Of a DNA stretch of 64,000 bases, positions 54,182 to 62,603 are shown in pieces. Made by a program: the position numbers and the translations under genes. The notes beneath the pieces are model-generated. The model was given only the letters and a program-made list of their open reading frames with translations. It was not told the origin of the DNA and ran no database searches. Every line of letters begins with the position of its first letter. The first letter of the stretch is position 1. The stretch spans positions 58,889 through 122,888 of the forward strand of contig NZ_JAJFAW010000017.1 in assembly GCF_020711255.1 (NCBI RefSeq), given 5' to 3'. The stretch is from Hymenobacter plasmatis. GTDB taxonomy: Bacteria > Bacteroidota > Bacteroidia > Cytophagales > Hymenobacteraceae.

Positions 54182-55753
54182 ATGGAAACCGGATTTACCA
54201 AGTGGATTATCGTCATCACGGTGGTTCTCTGCTGCTTGCTGGAGTTGATTGACACCAGCATTGTGAACGTGGCCCTGACCCAGATGATGGGCAATCTCTC
54301 GGCTACGCAGCAGGAAGTGAGCTGGGTGGTGGCCTCCTACGGCATCGCCAACGTTATTGTCATCCCGATGACCGGCTTTCTGGCCGAGCAGTTTGGGCGG
54401 CGCAACTACTACTTCGTGTCGGTGCTCATCTTCACCATCGCCTCGATGGCCTGCGGCCAAAGCACCAACATTTGGGAGCTGGTGGCATTTCGCTTCATCC
54501 AGGGCATTGGCGGCGGCGCCTTGATGGCGACGTCGCAGTCTATTCTCATCGATACGTTCCCGCCCAAGCAGTTGCCGCTGGGCCAGGCCCTGTTTGGCAT
54601 GGGCGTGATTATCGGCCCCACCATCGGCCCCACGCTCGGCGGCTACATCGTGGACAACTACGACTGGCCCTGGATTTTCTACGTGAACGTGCCGGTGGGC
54701 ATCCTGGCCGCCATCTTTACCCTGCTGTTCATCCGCGACCCCGAGCGCATCAAAAACGCCATTCCGCGGCCGCTGCGGGAGATTGACTGGGCCGGTATTG
54801 GCCTCCTGATTCTGGGCGTAGGCTCGCTGCAGCTGGTGCTAGAGCAAGGCGAAACCGAGGACTGGTTCGACAGCACGTACATCATGTTCTTCACCGCGCT
54901 GTCGGTTATCGGCATCGTGGGCTTTATCTGGCGCGAGCTCACGGCCAAGCAGCCCATCGTGGACCTGCGCGTGCTGGGCAAGAGCCGCAACCTGGCCGTG
55001 GGCGCGTTCCTGTCGTTTGTACTGGGCTTTGGCCTGTTCGCGTCGGTGTTTGTGTTCCCCATCTTCACGCAGCGGATTCTGGGCTTCTCGGCCGCCCAAA
55101 CGGGCTACCTGCTGCTGCCGGGCGCTCTGGCCTCGGGTTTCATGATGCCCATTATCGGCAAGGCGCTGCAAAACGGCGTGCCGCAGAAGTTCATGATTCC
55201 GGTAGGCTTCACCATCTTCTTCTTCTTCACGTTCTGGATAGCCTCGCGCATCTCGCCCACAGCCGGCGAAAGTGACTTTTTCTGGCCGCTTATCGTGCGC
55301 GGCGTGGGCCTGGGCCTGATTTTCCTGCCCATCACCACCATGAGCCTGGCCGGCCTGCAGGGCAAAGATGCAGGCCAGGCCGCGGGCCTTACCGGCATGA
55401 TTCGCCAGCTCGGCGGCTCGTTTGGCGTGGCCATCGTGGGTACGTACCTGGAGCGCAGCATTGCCCAAAACCGGGTGGGGCTGCTGCCGCACATCTCGCT
55501 TTACGACCCCGCCACGGTGCAGCGCATCCAGGCCTTCACCCAGAACTTTATGTCGCGCGGCTTCCCACTGGAGCAGGCCCGCCAGCAGGCCTACGCCGCG
55601 CTGGAAGGCATTTTGATGAAGCAGGTATCCATTATCACCTACGCCCAGGTGTTTTCGGGCCTGGGGTTCTTCTTCCTGGGCTGCCTGCCGCTGGTGTTTC
55701 TCATCAAGCGCAACAAGCCCGGGGCGCTTGTCGACCTAAATGCGGCCCACTAA
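54182..55753 (+). CDS. emrB: DHA2-family multidrug MFS transporter, EmrB-like
   Basis: 523 residues with about 14 hydrophobic helices. The N-terminal blocks LLELIDTSIVNVAL, EQFGRRNYY (motif A loop) and GPTIGPTLGGYIVD (motif C, antiporter) are typical for EmrB/QacA proton-drug antiporters. FIQGIGGGALMATSQ is also a DHA2 signature. The substrate is unknown. ATG at 54182, 113 nt after the emrA-like stop with a palindrome in between. The operon ends at the terminator at 55814. Confidence 0.93.
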   Translation: METGFTKWIIVITVVLCCLLELIDTSIVNVALTQMMGNLSATQQEVSWVVASYGIANVIVIPMTGFLAEQFGRRNYYFVSVLIFTIASMACGQSTNIWELVAFRFIQGIGGGALMATSQSILIDTFPPKQLPLGQALFGMGVIIGPTIGPTLGGYIVDNYDWPWIFYVNVPVGILAAIFTLLFIRDPERIKNAIPRPLREIDWAGIGLLILGVGSLQLVLEQGETEDWFDSTYIMFFTALSVIGIVGFIWRELTAKQPIVDLRVLGKSRNLAVGAFLSFVLGFGLFASVFVFPIFTQRILGFSAAQTGYLLLPGALASGFMMPIIGKALQNGVPQKFMIPVGFTIFFFFTFWIASRISPTAGESDFFWPLIVRGVGLGLIFLPITTMSLAGLQGKDAGQAAGLTGMIRQLGGSFGVAIVGTYLERSIAQNRVGLLPHISLYDPATVQRIQAFTQNFMSRGFPLEQARQQAYAALEGILMKQVSIITYAQVFSGLGFFFLGCLPLVFLIKRNKPGALVDLNAAH

Positions 55754-55813
55754 TTGCTATAGCCTATGCTATGTGAGTTGATTAGGTGACGATTTGAATA
55801 TGTTATGATTATA

Positions 55814-55850
55814 AAAAAGGGCTTCCTGCATTTAGCAGGAAGCCCTTTTT
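55814..55850. terminator. Bidirectional intrinsic terminator
   Basis: AAAAAGGGCTTCCTGC (55814-55829) pairs with GCAGGAAGCCCTTTTT (55835-55850) around ATTTA. It closes the efflux operon and, in the other direction, the gene at 55878. Confidence 0.9.
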
Positions 55851-55877
55851 GTTTGGCCACTAGTGTCCGCAGTGTTG

Positions 55878-56924
55878 CTACTGGTACTGGATGTACAGCG
55901 GCTTGGGGTTGAGCTGGGCCAACACCTCGGGAGGCGTCATGATGTGGTGGGGAGCTGGGCGGGCGTCGTACTCGTAAAACAGCTTGAAGCCGGTGTACTG
56001 CACGGGCTCCGTCTGGATGTAGTCGTGGTACGAATCCTTTTTCAGGGTGGGCTCGCCGTGGCCGTCCATGTGCATCACAATCTGCACGCGCGGGTCGAGC
56101 TTGATGTTTTTGTAGTTCGTAATCATCTTCCGGGTGAAGCGGTGCACCGTCAGGACCTTGGGGGGCAGGTGGTTTTCGCTCACGATGCGGGCCAGGAAGC
56201 TCACGGCGAAGTTCACGTCCTTGGCATCGAGGGTGCCGATGCGCTGGTTGGGGCGCACGCCGGGCATGGTGGAGAGCGAAAACTCCGGGTCGATGCCGAG
56301 GTGGATGTCGGGCGACTTCAGGTACTGCTCCAGCTTGGGCAGCTCGGTCTGCAGGGTGCTATGGCCCGGCTGCACGTCCAGAAACAGGATGCACTTGTGT
56401 TCGCGGGCCCAGCTGATAACTTCTTCGATGGTGGCCTTGGAGTTCATCAGGCGCCATTTACCGTCTTTGCCGGGGGTGCCCTGCGCGGTGATGGTCACGT
56501 TGTGCAAAGCCGGCTGCACGGGAATGCTGGGGTCGGCGGCACGCCACTCATCCAGCACCTTCTCAAACTTGCGGAACATCTGCTCCTTAGGCTCGCGGCC
56601 CAGAATGCCCATGCCCTTCGAGCGAATGTTGCCATAGAAGGCCACAATGCGGTGGCCGGGCAGGATGGCGCCCGGCAGCTGCCCGCTCTTCTTCACAATA
56701 GAGTCGGCGCGGAGCGAATCGCGGCGCATGGCCACGGCCTTGAGTTGGGCTGAATCGAGGGGGGCAGCAGCCTTGGCTCCTGCCTCGCCGGGGACACCAG
56801 TGGCCGTGCCGGCCGGGGTTTCGCCCTCGGCGGGACGGGTTTGGCAAGAAGAAAAGCCAGCGGCAGCCAGCAAGCTCAACGATGCGGCCACCACAGCGTG
56901 GCGCGGCAAGAAGGAAAATAACAC
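55878..56924 (-). CDS. Hypothetical lipoprotein with a possible TIM-barrel-like domain
   Basis: 348 residues from GTG at 56924. A signal peptide ends in a lipobox (AAGFSSC near residue 27), then a Pro/Ala-rich spacer. The body (about 85-345) has GHRIVAFYGNI, EVISWAREHKCILFLDVQPG, HLGIDPEFS and IVMHMDGHGEP. The alternating strands and the acidic strand ends resemble TIM-barrel hydrolases, but I recognise no family. It ends at a terminator shared with the efflux operon. Role unknown; presumably an outer-membrane lipoprotein. Confidence 0.65.
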   Translation of the reverse strand: MLFSFLPRHAVVAASLSLLAAAGFSSCQTRPAEGETPAGTATGVPGEAGAKAAAPLDSAQLKAVAMRRDSLRADSIVKKSGQLPGAILPGHRIVAFYGNIRSKGMGILGREPKEQMFRKFEKVLDEWRAADPSIPVQPALHNVTITAQGTPGKDGKWRLMNSKATIEEVISWAREHKCILFLDVQPGHSTLQTELPKLEQYLKSPDIHLGIDPEFSLSTMPGVRPNQRIGTLDAKDVNFAVSFLARIVSENHLPPKVLTVHRFTRKMITNYKNIKLDPRVQIVMHMDGHGEPTLKKDSYHDYIQTEPVQYTGFKLFYEYDARPAPHHIMTPPEVLAQLNPKPLYIQYQ

Positions 56925-57002
56925 TGAATAAATTGGGCTAAGGGGTCGATACTACCCGCAAGTTAGCCCATTTTGAGCGGTTAATACTGAGGCTAACGCA
57001 GA

Positions 57003-57028
57003 AAGGCCTCGGCAAAGGCCGGGGCTTT
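57003..57028 (-). terminator. Intrinsic terminator downstream of blaR1-like gene
   Basis: On the minus strand AAGCCCCGG pairs with CCGAGGCCTT around CCTTTG (one mismatch), followed by TC. The stem is GC-rich but the T-tract is short, so strength is moderate. It lies 75 nt after the stop of the M56 peptidase gene. Confidence 0.6.
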
Positions 57029-57102
57029 TCGGGCGGTTTCTTCACTTGTTTGGCTGCGGGGAGCCTAGTTTTTCGTTTTGCCCTGCGGGGCTGAGTCAGT
57101 AT

Positions 57103-58467
57103 TTATTTTGAGTTGGGGCTGCTGGTTACAAACTGAATGGGGTGCGTGAAACTGACGGCCACGGCTTTGCCATCTTGTTGGCCCGGAATGAAGCGGGGCA
57201 ATTGCTGCACCGCTTTTACCACGGCCGCATCGTATTCAGCCGACAACCCTTTGATGATTCTTACATCCTTTACCTGCCCCTCTTTCGATACGATAAAGCC
57301 GACAAATACCCTCCCTTCTTTGCGGTCGGCGGGCGCTACGTTGGGGTACACCAGCTTGCTCTGAATGTAGTCCACAATGGCACGGTTGCCTCCGCCGCCA
57401 GGCAGTTGGGGCATGGTCTCAGCATAGGTATAAACCTTATCGGGTGATTGGGCCGAGGGCGCGTCCCGAACTTCGGCGGGCGGTGGGGGTGGAGGCGGCG
57501 TGCTTTCCTGCCGCGCTGAAGGGAGTTTAGCCGTGCGGGGAGGGCCCTGCTGAGCAGCCGTCTGACCGCTGGCAACGATGGTAACCAGGGCGGCCAGCAG
57601 CGGCAGCGCGAGCCACTGCTTCCAGCGAGAAATAGGGGACGTTTTCTGTATCATGGCAATGCGACGTAAGGTTTGGGAATGGGAAAAGGTGTGCGCAAGC
57701 GGGATGGAGAAACCGAGGCGGGTGGCCACTTGCCGGGCCAAAAGGTGAGCGTAGGAACGAGAAGATGAAAAAGCGGACGGCGCCGCCGAGTCGGCACGCA
57801 GGGCGGCTTCGTCGGCCAGAAACTCGTGGGTGAGGGCCAGCGCCCGGCCGCACAGGTACACGAAGGGGTTGAACCACAGTGCGGCGCGCAGCAGCTCCAG
57901 CAGCAGGCGGTCGTAGGTGTGGCCCTGGTGCACGTGGGCCAGCTCGTGGCTCAGCACCTGGTGGGCCTCGGTGGCGCTCAGCGGCAGGGTATCGTCCCAA
58001 AACACCACCCGGCCAAACGAACTGGTGGGCAGCAGGCCGTGGGTACGGGCCAGCGCATAGCCAGCGCCTTGCTCGCGGGGCAGCGCCCGGGTCTTGAGCC
58101 ACAATTGGCCCAATTCCCAGCCCAACCGCCCCAGCACGAAGACCACCCCGGCCGCGTAAATTACACTGAGCCAAAATGCCCAGCCCAACTCCACCGCTTG
58201 GGCTGGCCCCGCCGGGCTTACCTGCACAGTGGGCAGCAAGACCGCCGCGGCCTTGGGCAACGCACCAAACGTGCCCTCGCCCCAGCCCGCTGGCCAGGCT
58301 ACGGGCAGCAGCGGCAGGCCCGCCGCCAGCAGCGGCCCCAGCACCAGATACGCCCGGTTATAGGCAAAGCTGCGCTCCTGGCGCAGCGCCACACGGTAGC
58401 ACAGCCACCACGCTCCTAGCAGCACTGTGCTGAGCAGCATCCAATTAAGCAGGCTGGTTGGGTTCAT
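57103..58467 (-). CDS. M56 (BlaR1-type) metallopeptidase with C-terminal TonB domain
   Basis: 454 residues from ATG 58467. Four hydrophobic helices occur in the N-terminal 300 residues, with the zinc motif HELAH (His174, Glu175, His178) facing the cytoplasm. A Pro-rich linker (about 325-345) leads to a TonB C-terminal domain at about 355-450 (MPQLPGGGGNRAIVDYIQSKLVYP in part; GRVFVGFIVSKEGQVKDVRI in part). There is no penicillin-binding sensor domain. It overlaps the upstream blaI by 23 nt. In relatives the peptidase cuts BlaI to lift repression; the trigger here is unknown. Confidence 0.87.
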   Translation of the reverse strand: MNPTSLLNWMLLSTVLLGAWWLCYRVALRQERSFAYNRAYLVLGPLLAAGLPLLPVAWPAGWGEGTFGALPKAAAVLLPTVQVSPAGPAQAVELGWAFWLSVIYAAGVVFVLGRLGWELGQLWLKTRALPREQGAGYALARTHGLLPTSSFGRVVFWDDTLPLSATEAHQVLSHELAHVHQGHTYDRLLLELLRAALWFNPFVYLCGRALALTHEFLADEAALRADSAAPSAFSSSRSYAHLLARQVATRLGFSIPLAHTFSHSQTLRRIAMIQKTSPISRWKQWLALPLLAALVTIVASGQTAAQQGPPRTAKLPSARQESTPPPPPPPAEVRDAPSAQSPDKVYTYAETMPQLPGGGGNRAIVDYIQSKLVYPNVAPADRKEGRVFVGFIVSKEGQVKDVRIIKGLSAEYDAAVVKAVQQLPRFIPGQQDGKAVAVSFTHPIQFVTSSPNSK

Positions 58468-58852
58468 CGGAATCGGGGGTTTCGGGGTGGGATGCGTGGC
58501 GGAGCAGTTCGTCGAGCTGGGCCGCGTCGAGGTTTTCTTCCTTGGCGAAGAAGGAAACCAAGCGGCTGAAGGAGTTGCCGAAGTGACCGCCCAGCAGCTT
58601 GCGCAGCGAGAATCGGCGGTAGTCGTCCTGGGCCACCAGCACGAAGTAGCGGTGGGTGCGCCCGAAAGCTTCGTGGTCGACAAAGCCCTTGGTTTCCAGG
58701 ATGCGGATGATGGTAGACACCGTATTGTAGGCCGGTGCAGGCGCTGGCAGCTCAGCCAGCACGTCCTTCACGAAGGAGGGGCCGCGGCGCCAGAGCACCT
58801 GCATGACCTGCTCTTCGGCACGGGTGAGTTCGGGAAAAGAAGAAGGGTCCAT
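58445..58852 (-). CDS. BlaI/MecI/CopY-family repressor
   Basis: 135 residues with an N-terminal winged helix (LTRAEEQVMQVLWRRGPSFVKDVL region, with NTVSTIIRILETKGFV as recognition and wing) and a C-terminal dimerisation helix (HFGNSFSRLVSFFAKEE in part). It represses its own promoter and is presumably cleaved by the M56 peptidase encoded downstream. ATG start. Two palindromes of its predicted operator type lie in its promoter at 58897-58931. The final 23 nt overlap the peptidase gene. Confidence 0.93.
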   Translation of the reverse strand: MDPSSFPELTRAEEQVMQVLWRRGPSFVKDVLAELPAPAPAYNTVSTIIRILETKGFVDHEAFGRTHRYFVLVAQDDYRRFSLRKLLGGHFGNSFSRLVSFFAKEENLDAAQLDELLRHASHPETPDSDEPNQPA

Positions 58853-58887
58853 GAGGGTAAGTAAGAAGCAATGTTGCTGAGGTAACG

Positions 58888-58931
58888 CAAATATATAACT
58901 AATGTTTTAGTTTCAAGACTAATTTTTTAGT
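58888..58931 (-). promoter_or_regulatory. blaI promoter with two embedded ACTAA-N4-TTAGT operators
   Basis: On the minus strand, TATATTTG (58895-58888) is an exact -7 box and CTTG (58917-58914) a three-of-four -33 box, 18 nt apart. Operator 1, AACTAATGTTTTAGTT (58897-58912), lies between them. Operator 2, ACTAATTTTTTAGT (58918-58931), lies directly upstream, 20 bp (two turns) away. A BlaI dimer on operator 1 would block RNA polymerase. The gap 58853-59197 also contains the promoter of the barrel gene on the plus strand, for which I see no clear box. Confidence 0.78.
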
Positions 58932-59197
58932 TATTCCTTTCAATTGGCGGCGCTCTACCCTTGCCCGCCGCTGGCAAGCATAATTCCGGGCCTGCTTTTG
59001 GTCGATTGTCTTTCCCTCCCAATGGGGAAACTCCCGCCGTTGGTCGGAATATCAAAAACGGGCAAAGGACTAGGCGCCGCAGCCGAGACGGTTTGGCACG
59101 GTTTTGTAATGTACCCTTTCATCGGCCCAGTAGCCGGGCGCTTCGCCTGGTTTGCCCAGGGGCTCGCTTCCTTCACACCTTCTCCAAGTTATTGGTT

Positions 59198-60010
59198 ATG
59201 AAATTTTCACGCCTTTCGGGCGGCCTGGCCGCGGCTTGCCTTTTGATTTCTGCGGTTGCCAGTTCCGCTTCGGCTCAGGGGGCCCGCGATGCCTACGGCA
59301 ACCCCAAAGCTGCTCCTTCGCCCCGGCCCATGGGTACTGTGCGTCGTGCCTCCGTTGGCTCCCAGCCCTCCTATTCGACTCCGGCCAGTAGCTCCACTTC
59401 CGGCGTTCGTTTCGGCTTCCGGGGCGGCCTGAACCTGTCCGACGTGCAGGGCGACGCCGTGAAAAGCTTTACCAACCTGGCCGGCTACGCTCCCGATGGC
59501 ACTATCACGCGCCAGATGCGCCCTGGCTTCTATGCCGGCGTCTACGCCACGCTGCCCCTGGGCCCGAGCTTCGCCATTGAGCCCGGCGTTTCTTACTCCG
59601 AAAAAGGCACCGTGCTGCAAGGCAAAGTGCCCGTGCCGGCCCTCGACTTCTTGAATACCACCCTCACCGGTACCGCCCGCCTCGCTTACGTCGATGTGCC
59701 GGTGCTGGCCAAGGTGTTCGTTACGCCCGGCTTCTACCTGTATGCCGGCCCACAAGCCTCGTTCCTGGTCAGTGGCAAGGCCCGTGTGGAAGCTGGCGCG
59801 CTGGGTTTCACGGCCTACAAGCAGGACTTCGACATCTCCGACCAGATACGCAAGGTTGACTTTGCGGCCGTGGCCGGCTTGGGTTACCAGTTCGACATGG
59901 GCCTCGGCGTGAGCGCCGGCTACGACTATGGCCTGACGTCAATAGACTCCGGCAACCGTTTCGACGCCCAAAACCGGGTGATTAAAGTTGGGCTGAACTA
60001 CTCTTTTTAA
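59198..60010 (+). CDS. Outer-membrane beta-barrel protein (porin family)
   Basis: 270 residues from the ATG at 59198. A signal peptide ends ASSASAQ near residue 27. A low-complexity linker (about 28-70) is followed by a small barrel: FRGGLNLSDV, RPGFYAGVYATLPLG, VSYSEKGTVLQ, YLYAGPQASFLVSGKA and a final aromatic strand (GLNYSF). It resembles the PorT/OMP_b-brl_2 proteins of Bacteroidota. The open frame from 58961 is not used because the extension has no signal peptide. Divergent from blaI. Function unknown. Confidence 0.8.
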   Translation: MKFSRLSGGLAAACLLISAVASSASAQGARDAYGNPKAAPSPRPMGTVRRASVGSQPSYSTPASSSTSGVRFGFRGGLNLSDVQGDAVKSFTNLAGYAPDGTITRQMRPGFYAGVYATLPLGPSFAIEPGVSYSEKGTVLQGKVPVPALDFLNTTLTGTARLAYVDVPVLAKVFVTPGFYLYAGPQASFLVSGKARVEAGALGFTAYKQDFDISDQIRKVDFAAVAGLGYQFDMGLGVSAGYDYGLTSIDSGNRFDAQNRVIKVGLNYSF

Positions 60011-60151
60011 GTCCTTGGCTGACAGCGCCGCTGGCCTATAAGTTAAAAATATCGGTCGCCGAAATTCCACTATCTATGCTGATTATCAGCAATTACCGTC
60101 CGCTTGTATAGGTTCATTTATTGTTTGGGTTAATATTCGAAATAGCTTATA

Positions 60152-60184
60152 AAAAGCCCCGCCGCTGCAACGGTGGGGCTTTCT
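60152..60184 (+). terminator. Intrinsic terminator of the beta-barrel gene
   Basis: AAAAGCCCCGCCG (60152-60164) pairs with CGGTGGGGCTTTCT (60171-60184) with one mismatch around TGCAA, and a T-rich end follows. It lies between the barrel gene and the sigma factor gene. Confidence 0.85.
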
Positions 60185-60296
60185 TGCGTTTTAACCTAGT
60201 TGCGTCACTAATCCCAGCAGGCTGCTGACACCTGAGGAGGCCGGTTTGCCAACAGGTGAGAGGAAAATTATTGCCTTCGCCTATCTTCCCATCACC

Positions 60297-60983
60297 ATGT
60301 TCTTCCGCCGCTCCTCGTCTGCTGCCGCGCCTCCCTCCGACCAGGCGCTGCTGGCCCGCTACCGCGCGCTCGGCGACGTAGGCGACCTGGGCCTGCTCTA
60401 CGACCGGTACCTGCCCGAAGCCTTCGCCGTGTGCCGCCGCTATCTCGCCCCGCCCGACGAAGACGCCCAGGATGCCGTGATGCAGCTCTTCGAGCACCTG
60501 GTGAAAGTATTGCGCACGCACGCCCCCGACAACTTTCCAGCCTGGCTGCACACGACAGCCCGAAACCATTGCCTGATGCAGCTGCGGGCCCGCAAGCGCG
60601 GCGGCCCCAGCGCCGGCCCGCTCATTCTTACGTTTCCGGATGCCGCGGATGTGGAAACCGCCGGGGCCCGGCATCTGCTTGAGCAGGACGCCACTGCCGA
60701 AGAAGCCGAAAACACCGAAGCGCGCCTGCAAAGCATGGAGGTGGCCCTGGCTCAACTTCCGGCCGCACAGCGCCGCTGCCTCGAATTATTTTACCTGGAA
60801 AAGAAGTGCTACCGTGACATTGCCACCGAAACCGGCCTGGAACTGAACCTGGTGCGGAGCCACCTCCAAAACGGCAAACGCATGCTGCGGCGCCAGCTCG
60901 ACCCGCCCGCGCCGCCACCTGCTGCCGCTTCGCCTCCTTCTTCTGCTGCCACTCCTCAAAACCCGCTTCATGTCGCCCGCTGA
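60297..60983 (+). CDS. ECF-type RNA polymerase sigma factor
   Basis: 228 residues. Region 2 is at about 30-95 (LLYDRYLPEAFAVCRRYL, DEDAQDAVMQLFEHL in parts), then a 40-residue spacer, then region 4 (about 135-195; LPAAQRRCLELFYLEKKCYRDIA in part, HTH). An unusual Pro/Ala tail (about 205-228) follows. ATG at 60297 is preferred to a TTG at 60246. Its end overlaps the next gene by 14 nt. It should direct RNA polymerase to a small regulon when released from that anti-sigma. Confidence 0.9.
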   Translation: MFFRRSSSAAAPPSDQALLARYRALGDVGDLGLLYDRYLPEAFAVCRRYLAPPDEDAQDAVMQLFEHLVKVLRTHAPDNFPAWLHTTARNHCLMQLRARKRGGPSAGPLILTFPDAADVETAGARHLLEQDATAEEAENTEARLQSMEVALAQLPAAQRRCLELFYLEKKCYRDIATETGLELNLVRSHLQNGKRMLRRQLDPPAPPPAAASPPSSAATPQNPLHVAR

Positions 60984-62139
60984 TTCGCCCTTTGCCCCGC
61001 TCCCCGCTCCCGGTCCCCACCCGGCCACGGCGGAGCTGCGCGCGTACGCGGCCGGCACCCTGCCCCCGGCCGAGCAGCACCGCATCGAGGCGCACGCCCT
61101 GGAATGCGAGCGCTGCGCCGAGCTGGTCGACGGCTTTTCCATGACCGATGCCGCCACCACCGACCAGGCCGTAGCCGCATTGCGCACCCGCCTGCAAGCC
61201 CGCACGCAGGTACCGGAGCCCGGCGCTGTTGGCACGCGCTGGGTTTGGCCGCGCCTGGCGGCCGCAGCGGTGCTGGTAGGCGCCGTAGCCGGTGGAATCT
61301 GGAGCTGGGAGCACAAGGCCAGCCCGACCATTGCCGCCCACGAGCAAACCGCTCCGCTCCCGCCCACCAGCCCAACTGCTCGCACCGAGGCCGCGACGGA
61401 GCTGCCCAGTGCACCACCGGCAGCCGAAGCCACCCCGCCCAAAGCACCAACAGCGACTGATTACGCGGCGGTGGCTCCAGCTCAGGCGCAGCGAGTGGCA
61501 AGTGAGCATCGGCCGGTACGCCGCTCGCACCGGTCTGCAGCTGCCTCGCAAAAGCGCCCAGCCGTGGCGAGCCGGGCAGCCCAACCCGGCAGGGCTTCGG
61601 CGCCCGCTCCGGCTGGCACCGATGAAACTGCTTCAAGTCAAGTGATTTCATCTGCCATGCCTGCGGCAGCTAGTAAGTCTTCCGTGTCATTAGCCCAGAA
61701 TGATGAGGCGGCACGAGAAAGAGATACGCTTCCCGATTCCGTGGCGGCGCGGGGCTCGGCTATGGCTGGCCAACTGGCAAGAGCACTTTCACCAAGCACT
61801 AATGCGGCGATGGCTCGCGTAGCCGCAACCCCGATGCCCGCCGCGCTGGCCATTAAGCCTTCTCCTATGGGAGGCCAAGCGGCCCTGCACGACTACCTGC
61901 GCCGCGAAGCCGCGGCGTTTGAACCCGAGCCTAATGCCCCGCGCCTGAGTGGCACGGTGCGCCTGCAAATCGTGGTGGGAGCCGATGGAAAGGTGAGCAG
62001 CCTGAAGGTAGTCCGGGGCCTGCGCGCCGACTACGATGCCGAGGCACTGCGCATGGTGTGCGACGGCCCAGCCTGGCAACCCGGGGTTTCTGGCGGCCGG
62101 CGCGCCCCGCTTCCGGTAGAACTCACCGTCTCTTTTTAG
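60970..62139 (+). CDS. Anti-sigma factor with zinc motif and C-terminal TonB domain
   Basis: 389 residues. His42-x3-Cys46-x2-Cys49 (HALECERC) is the zinc-binding anti-sigma motif. One transmembrane helix (about 92-113, LAAAAVLVGAVAGGI) leads to a long Pro/Ala/Thr-rich periplasmic region (about 115-300). A TonB C-terminal-type domain ends the protein (about 320-389; RLSGTVRLQIVVGADGKVSSLKVV in part; ending VELTVSF). It overlaps the sigma gene by 14 nt. It should sequester the sigma factor at the membrane and sense something in the periplasm; how the TonB domain is used is unknown. Confidence 0.85.
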   Translation: MSPADSPFAPLPAPGPHPATAELRAYAAGTLPPAEQHRIEAHALECERCAELVDGFSMTDAATTDQAVAALRTRLQARTQVPEPGAVGTRWVWPRLAAAAVLVGAVAGGIWSWEHKASPTIAAHEQTAPLPPTSPTARTEAATELPSAPPAAEATPPKAPTATDYAAVAPAQAQRVASEHRPVRRSHRSAAASQKRPAVASRAAQPGRASAPAPAGTDETASSQVISSAMPAAASKSSVSLAQNDEAARERDTLPDSVAARGSAMAGQLARALSPSTNAAMARVAATPMPAALAIKPSPMGGQAALHDYLRREAAAFEPEPNAPRLSGTVRLQIVVGADGKVSSLKVVRGLRADYDAEALRMVCDGPAWQPGVSGGRRAPLPVELTVSF

Positions 62140-62172
62140 CCCAAGAAGTACTTCTTTCCTGATAAAGTCGAA

Positions 62173-62206
62173 GCCACCCTGTGCCTACTGCACGGGTGGC
62201 TTTTTT
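62173..62206 (+). terminator. Intrinsic terminator of the sigma/anti-sigma operon
   Basis: GCCACCCTGTGC (62173-62184) pairs with GCACGGGTGGC (62190-62200) with one bulge, followed by TTTTTT. It ends the ECF/anti-sigma operon 34 nt after the anti-sigma stop. Confidence 0.85.
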
Positions 62207-62603
62207 ATGCTCGTGATTTTTATTTTTCTTGCTTTTATACAATAAATATCGTAGTTTAGCTTATTTTTCAACAAGCAAATTATCACAATACCTAAATCTT
62301 TAACTAAGCAATTTTATACTGTCGAGATTTGCAATAAAATAAGTCTCAATGGTAGCCTAAGGGAAAAATGCAATTCTGATAGAATTAAGGGAATCTTAAT
62401 GCTAACTCGCTAGTTTGGCACCCATTGAATAAAATGAATAATTAGGCTTTGCTCAAATTTTCTTGGAATAAGTCTTTTTTTATTCTTACATTCGTTTATT
62501 GTGATTGCAAATTTCCTGGTTGAGATGGTCATAATATGTTGCAGTTACGACCCGACTTTACCCGTACGCTGATTTATTTATTTCTTTAATCTAGTTTCTC
62601 AGA
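62207..62603. other. AT-rich leader region of the protease gene
   Basis: About 400 bp at roughly 30% GC inside a 60-65% GC segment. It has no open frame of interest. A weak promoter-like pair occurs at 62414-62446 (TTTG, 21 nt, TAATTAGG). The repeated AATAAGTCT at about 62339 and 62467 is the only internal repeat seen. It could contain regulatory sites or a small RNA for the downstream protease. Foreign origin is also possible. Confidence 0.4.

Noticed and set aside
11867..60760. Recurring CAGCTCAACTT-like word in several genes
   Set aside because: Mostly explained by frequent Gln-Leu-Asn codons in the preferred codon set and by the DUF4249 copies; not distinct enough to claim a signal.
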